Assembly: GCA_019236485.1 (NCBI GenBank)
Contig: JAFAIY010000240.1
Span: 1-7,688 of the forward strand
Origin: Comamonas sp.
GTDB lineage: Bacteria > Pseudomonadota > Gammaproteobacteria > Burkholderiales > Burkholderiaceae_C
DNA: 7,688 nucleotides
Direction of reading: 5' to 3'
This document shows positions 7,163 to 7,688 of this stretch, piece after piece. A model generated the notes under the pieces. It did not search any database, was not told the DNA's origin, and saw nothing but the letters and a program-made list of their open reading frames with translations. The number at the start of each line of letters is the position of its first letter. The stretch's first letter is position 1. The position numbers and the translations under genes were made by a program.

Positions 7163-7282
7163 TCGATAAGGGCTGGAGCACCAGAGCCCATGGAAATCTC
7201 AATGCGCTGTCACATTCTGGGCAGGCTCAAGGCTTGCGTCCAATGCATAGTCAATGCAATTTCAATGCACTGGACTTATCGA
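7163..7282. repeat. Inverted octamer pair CTTATCGA flanking the divergent control region
   Basis: TCGATAAG at 7163-7170 is the exact reverse complement of CTTATCGA at 7275-7282; the outer neighbouring TG pair also matches. Each copy points toward its own gene: one ends 36 bases before the sulfatase ATG, the other two bases before the LysR ATG. The copies are 112 bases apart. Operator half-sites are possible, but chance is not excluded. Confidence 0.4.
7240..7272 (+). repeat. Three tandem 11-base repeats with CAATGCA core, probable regulator site
   Basis: CAATGCA occurs at 7241, 7252 and 7263, exactly 11 bases apart, so the copies face nearly the same side of the helix. A related CAATGCG is at 7200. 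The first two copies also create a perfect inverted repeat TGCAT-N5-ATGCA (7244-7258). The array ends 12 bases before the LysR start codon, in the gap shared with the sulfatase gene, where an autoregulating LysR protein would bind. The rest of the gap (7127-7284) shows no convincing sigma-70 promoter. Confidence 0.55.
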
Positions 7283-7284
7283 GC

Positions 7285-7688
7285 ATGGACATACGCCGAC
7301 TGCAGCATCTGGTCACACTCGCAGACAAGCGCAATTACGCACGAGCCGCCGAACAGCTGCATCTGAGCCAGCCCGCGCTCACACGCAGCGTGCAGGCCGC
7401 GGAGCAGGAGTTCGGCATGAGGCTGTTTGAGCGCGGTACGGGTGAGGTACGCCCTACGGCTGCCGGGCAGTTCGTGCTGGAGCGCGCGCGTGCGCTGGTG
7501 CAGGAGAGCCGCAATCTGCAGCGCGATGTGCAGCTCTACCGCGAGCGGCTGATGGGCGACACGGCCTGCGGCTTCGGGCCTCTTCCCACACAGTTTCTGC
7601 TGCCCCCGCTGCTGCGGCGCTCACGCGCGCAGTTTCCGCAGGTGCGCGTACGCGCCATCCTCGGCAACTGGCAGCAAATGCTGCAAAG
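7285..7688 (+). CDS. LysR-family transcriptional regulator, 3' partial; candidate regulator of the sulfatase gene
   Basis: The first 134 residues of a regulator that usually has about 300. It starts MDIRRLQHLVTLAD and has the family's winged helix-turn-helix at about 18-37 (YARAAEQLHLSQPALTRSVQ), followed by FGMRLFERG and PTAAGQFVLERA, a linker helix to about residue 90, and the start of the effector domain (GFGPLPTQFLLPPLL). ATG at 7285 is chosen because it gives the standard LysR N-terminus. An in-frame ATG at 7243 would add 14 residues and lies inside the repeat array. No strong ribosome binding site precedes either. Its divergent position next to an alkyl sulfatase copies the sdsB/sdsA arrangement of Pseudomonas, so control of that gene by an alkyl sulfate or related ligand is inferred. 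Confidence 0.92.
   Translation, partial: MDIRRLQHLVTLADKRNYARAAEQLHLSQPALTRSVQAAEQEFGMRLFERGTGEVRPTAAGQFVLERARALVQESRNLQRDVQLYRERLMGDTACGFGPLPTQFLLPPLLRRSRAQFPQVRVRAILGNWQQMLQ

Noticed and set aside
7243..7284. Upstream in-frame ATG (7243) as the LysR start
   Set aside because: It adds 14 residues unlike any usual LysR N-terminus and would place coding sequence over the repeat array. The ATG at 7285 gives the standard start, although neither has a strong ribosome binding site.
1..7688. A new multi-gene defence, mobile or biosynthetic system
   Set aside because: All coding regions but one match well-known families, there are no transposase, integrase, nuclease or array features, and composition is even throughout.

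Overview
The window reads as chromosomal DNA from a GC-rich betaproteobacterium, most likely a Comamonadaceae member such as Comamonas or Delftia. This is inferred from the high-GC third-position codon use, a gene for the small Trp-rich protein family (TIGR04438-like, typical of Burkholderiales), a NodT-type efflux lipoprotein and a c551-type cytochrome. Genes are tightly packed and there is no gene-free stretch above 160 bases. I see no rRNA, tRNA, CRISPR, insertion sequence or phage gene.

Left part (1-4413, + strand): the 3' end of an efflux operon. The window opens inside an HME-type (CzcA/CusA-like) RND pump gene lacking about its first 100 codons. It overlaps by 8 bases the GTG start of a NodT-family outer-membrane efflux lipoprotein. 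A membrane-fusion partner would be expected upstream, outside the window. The operon ends in two successive hairpins, the second a classic intrinsic terminator.

Middle part (4416-5132): a small minus-strand gene for a 79-residue Trp-rich membrane protein of unknown function lies back to back with a plus-strand gene for a periplasmic c551-type monohaem cytochrome c. The 106-base gap between them holds a 14-base dyad and candidate divergent promoters arranged as near mirror images. A symmetric A6-stem-T6 hairpin closes the cytochrome gene and also serves the convergent gene to its right.

Right part (5153-7688): a minus-strand SdsA/YjcS-type alkyl sulfatase (metallo-beta-lactamase fold, complete predicted zinc ligand set) that carries a lipoprotein signal. 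It is divergent from a LysR-family regulator cut by the window end. The 158-base gap holds three CAATGCA copies spaced exactly 11 bases apart and a CTTATCGA octamer pointing at each gene. This layout matches the known sdsA/sdsB arrangement, in which a LysR protein activates a neighbouring alkyl sulfatase gene.

In function, the window combines envelope defence (efflux of metal or another toxicant), periplasmic electron transfer, and surfactant or sulfate-ester use. No clearly new multi-gene system is visible. The least explained items are the Trp-rich small protein, the two divergent control regions, and the lipoprotein form of the sulfatase.
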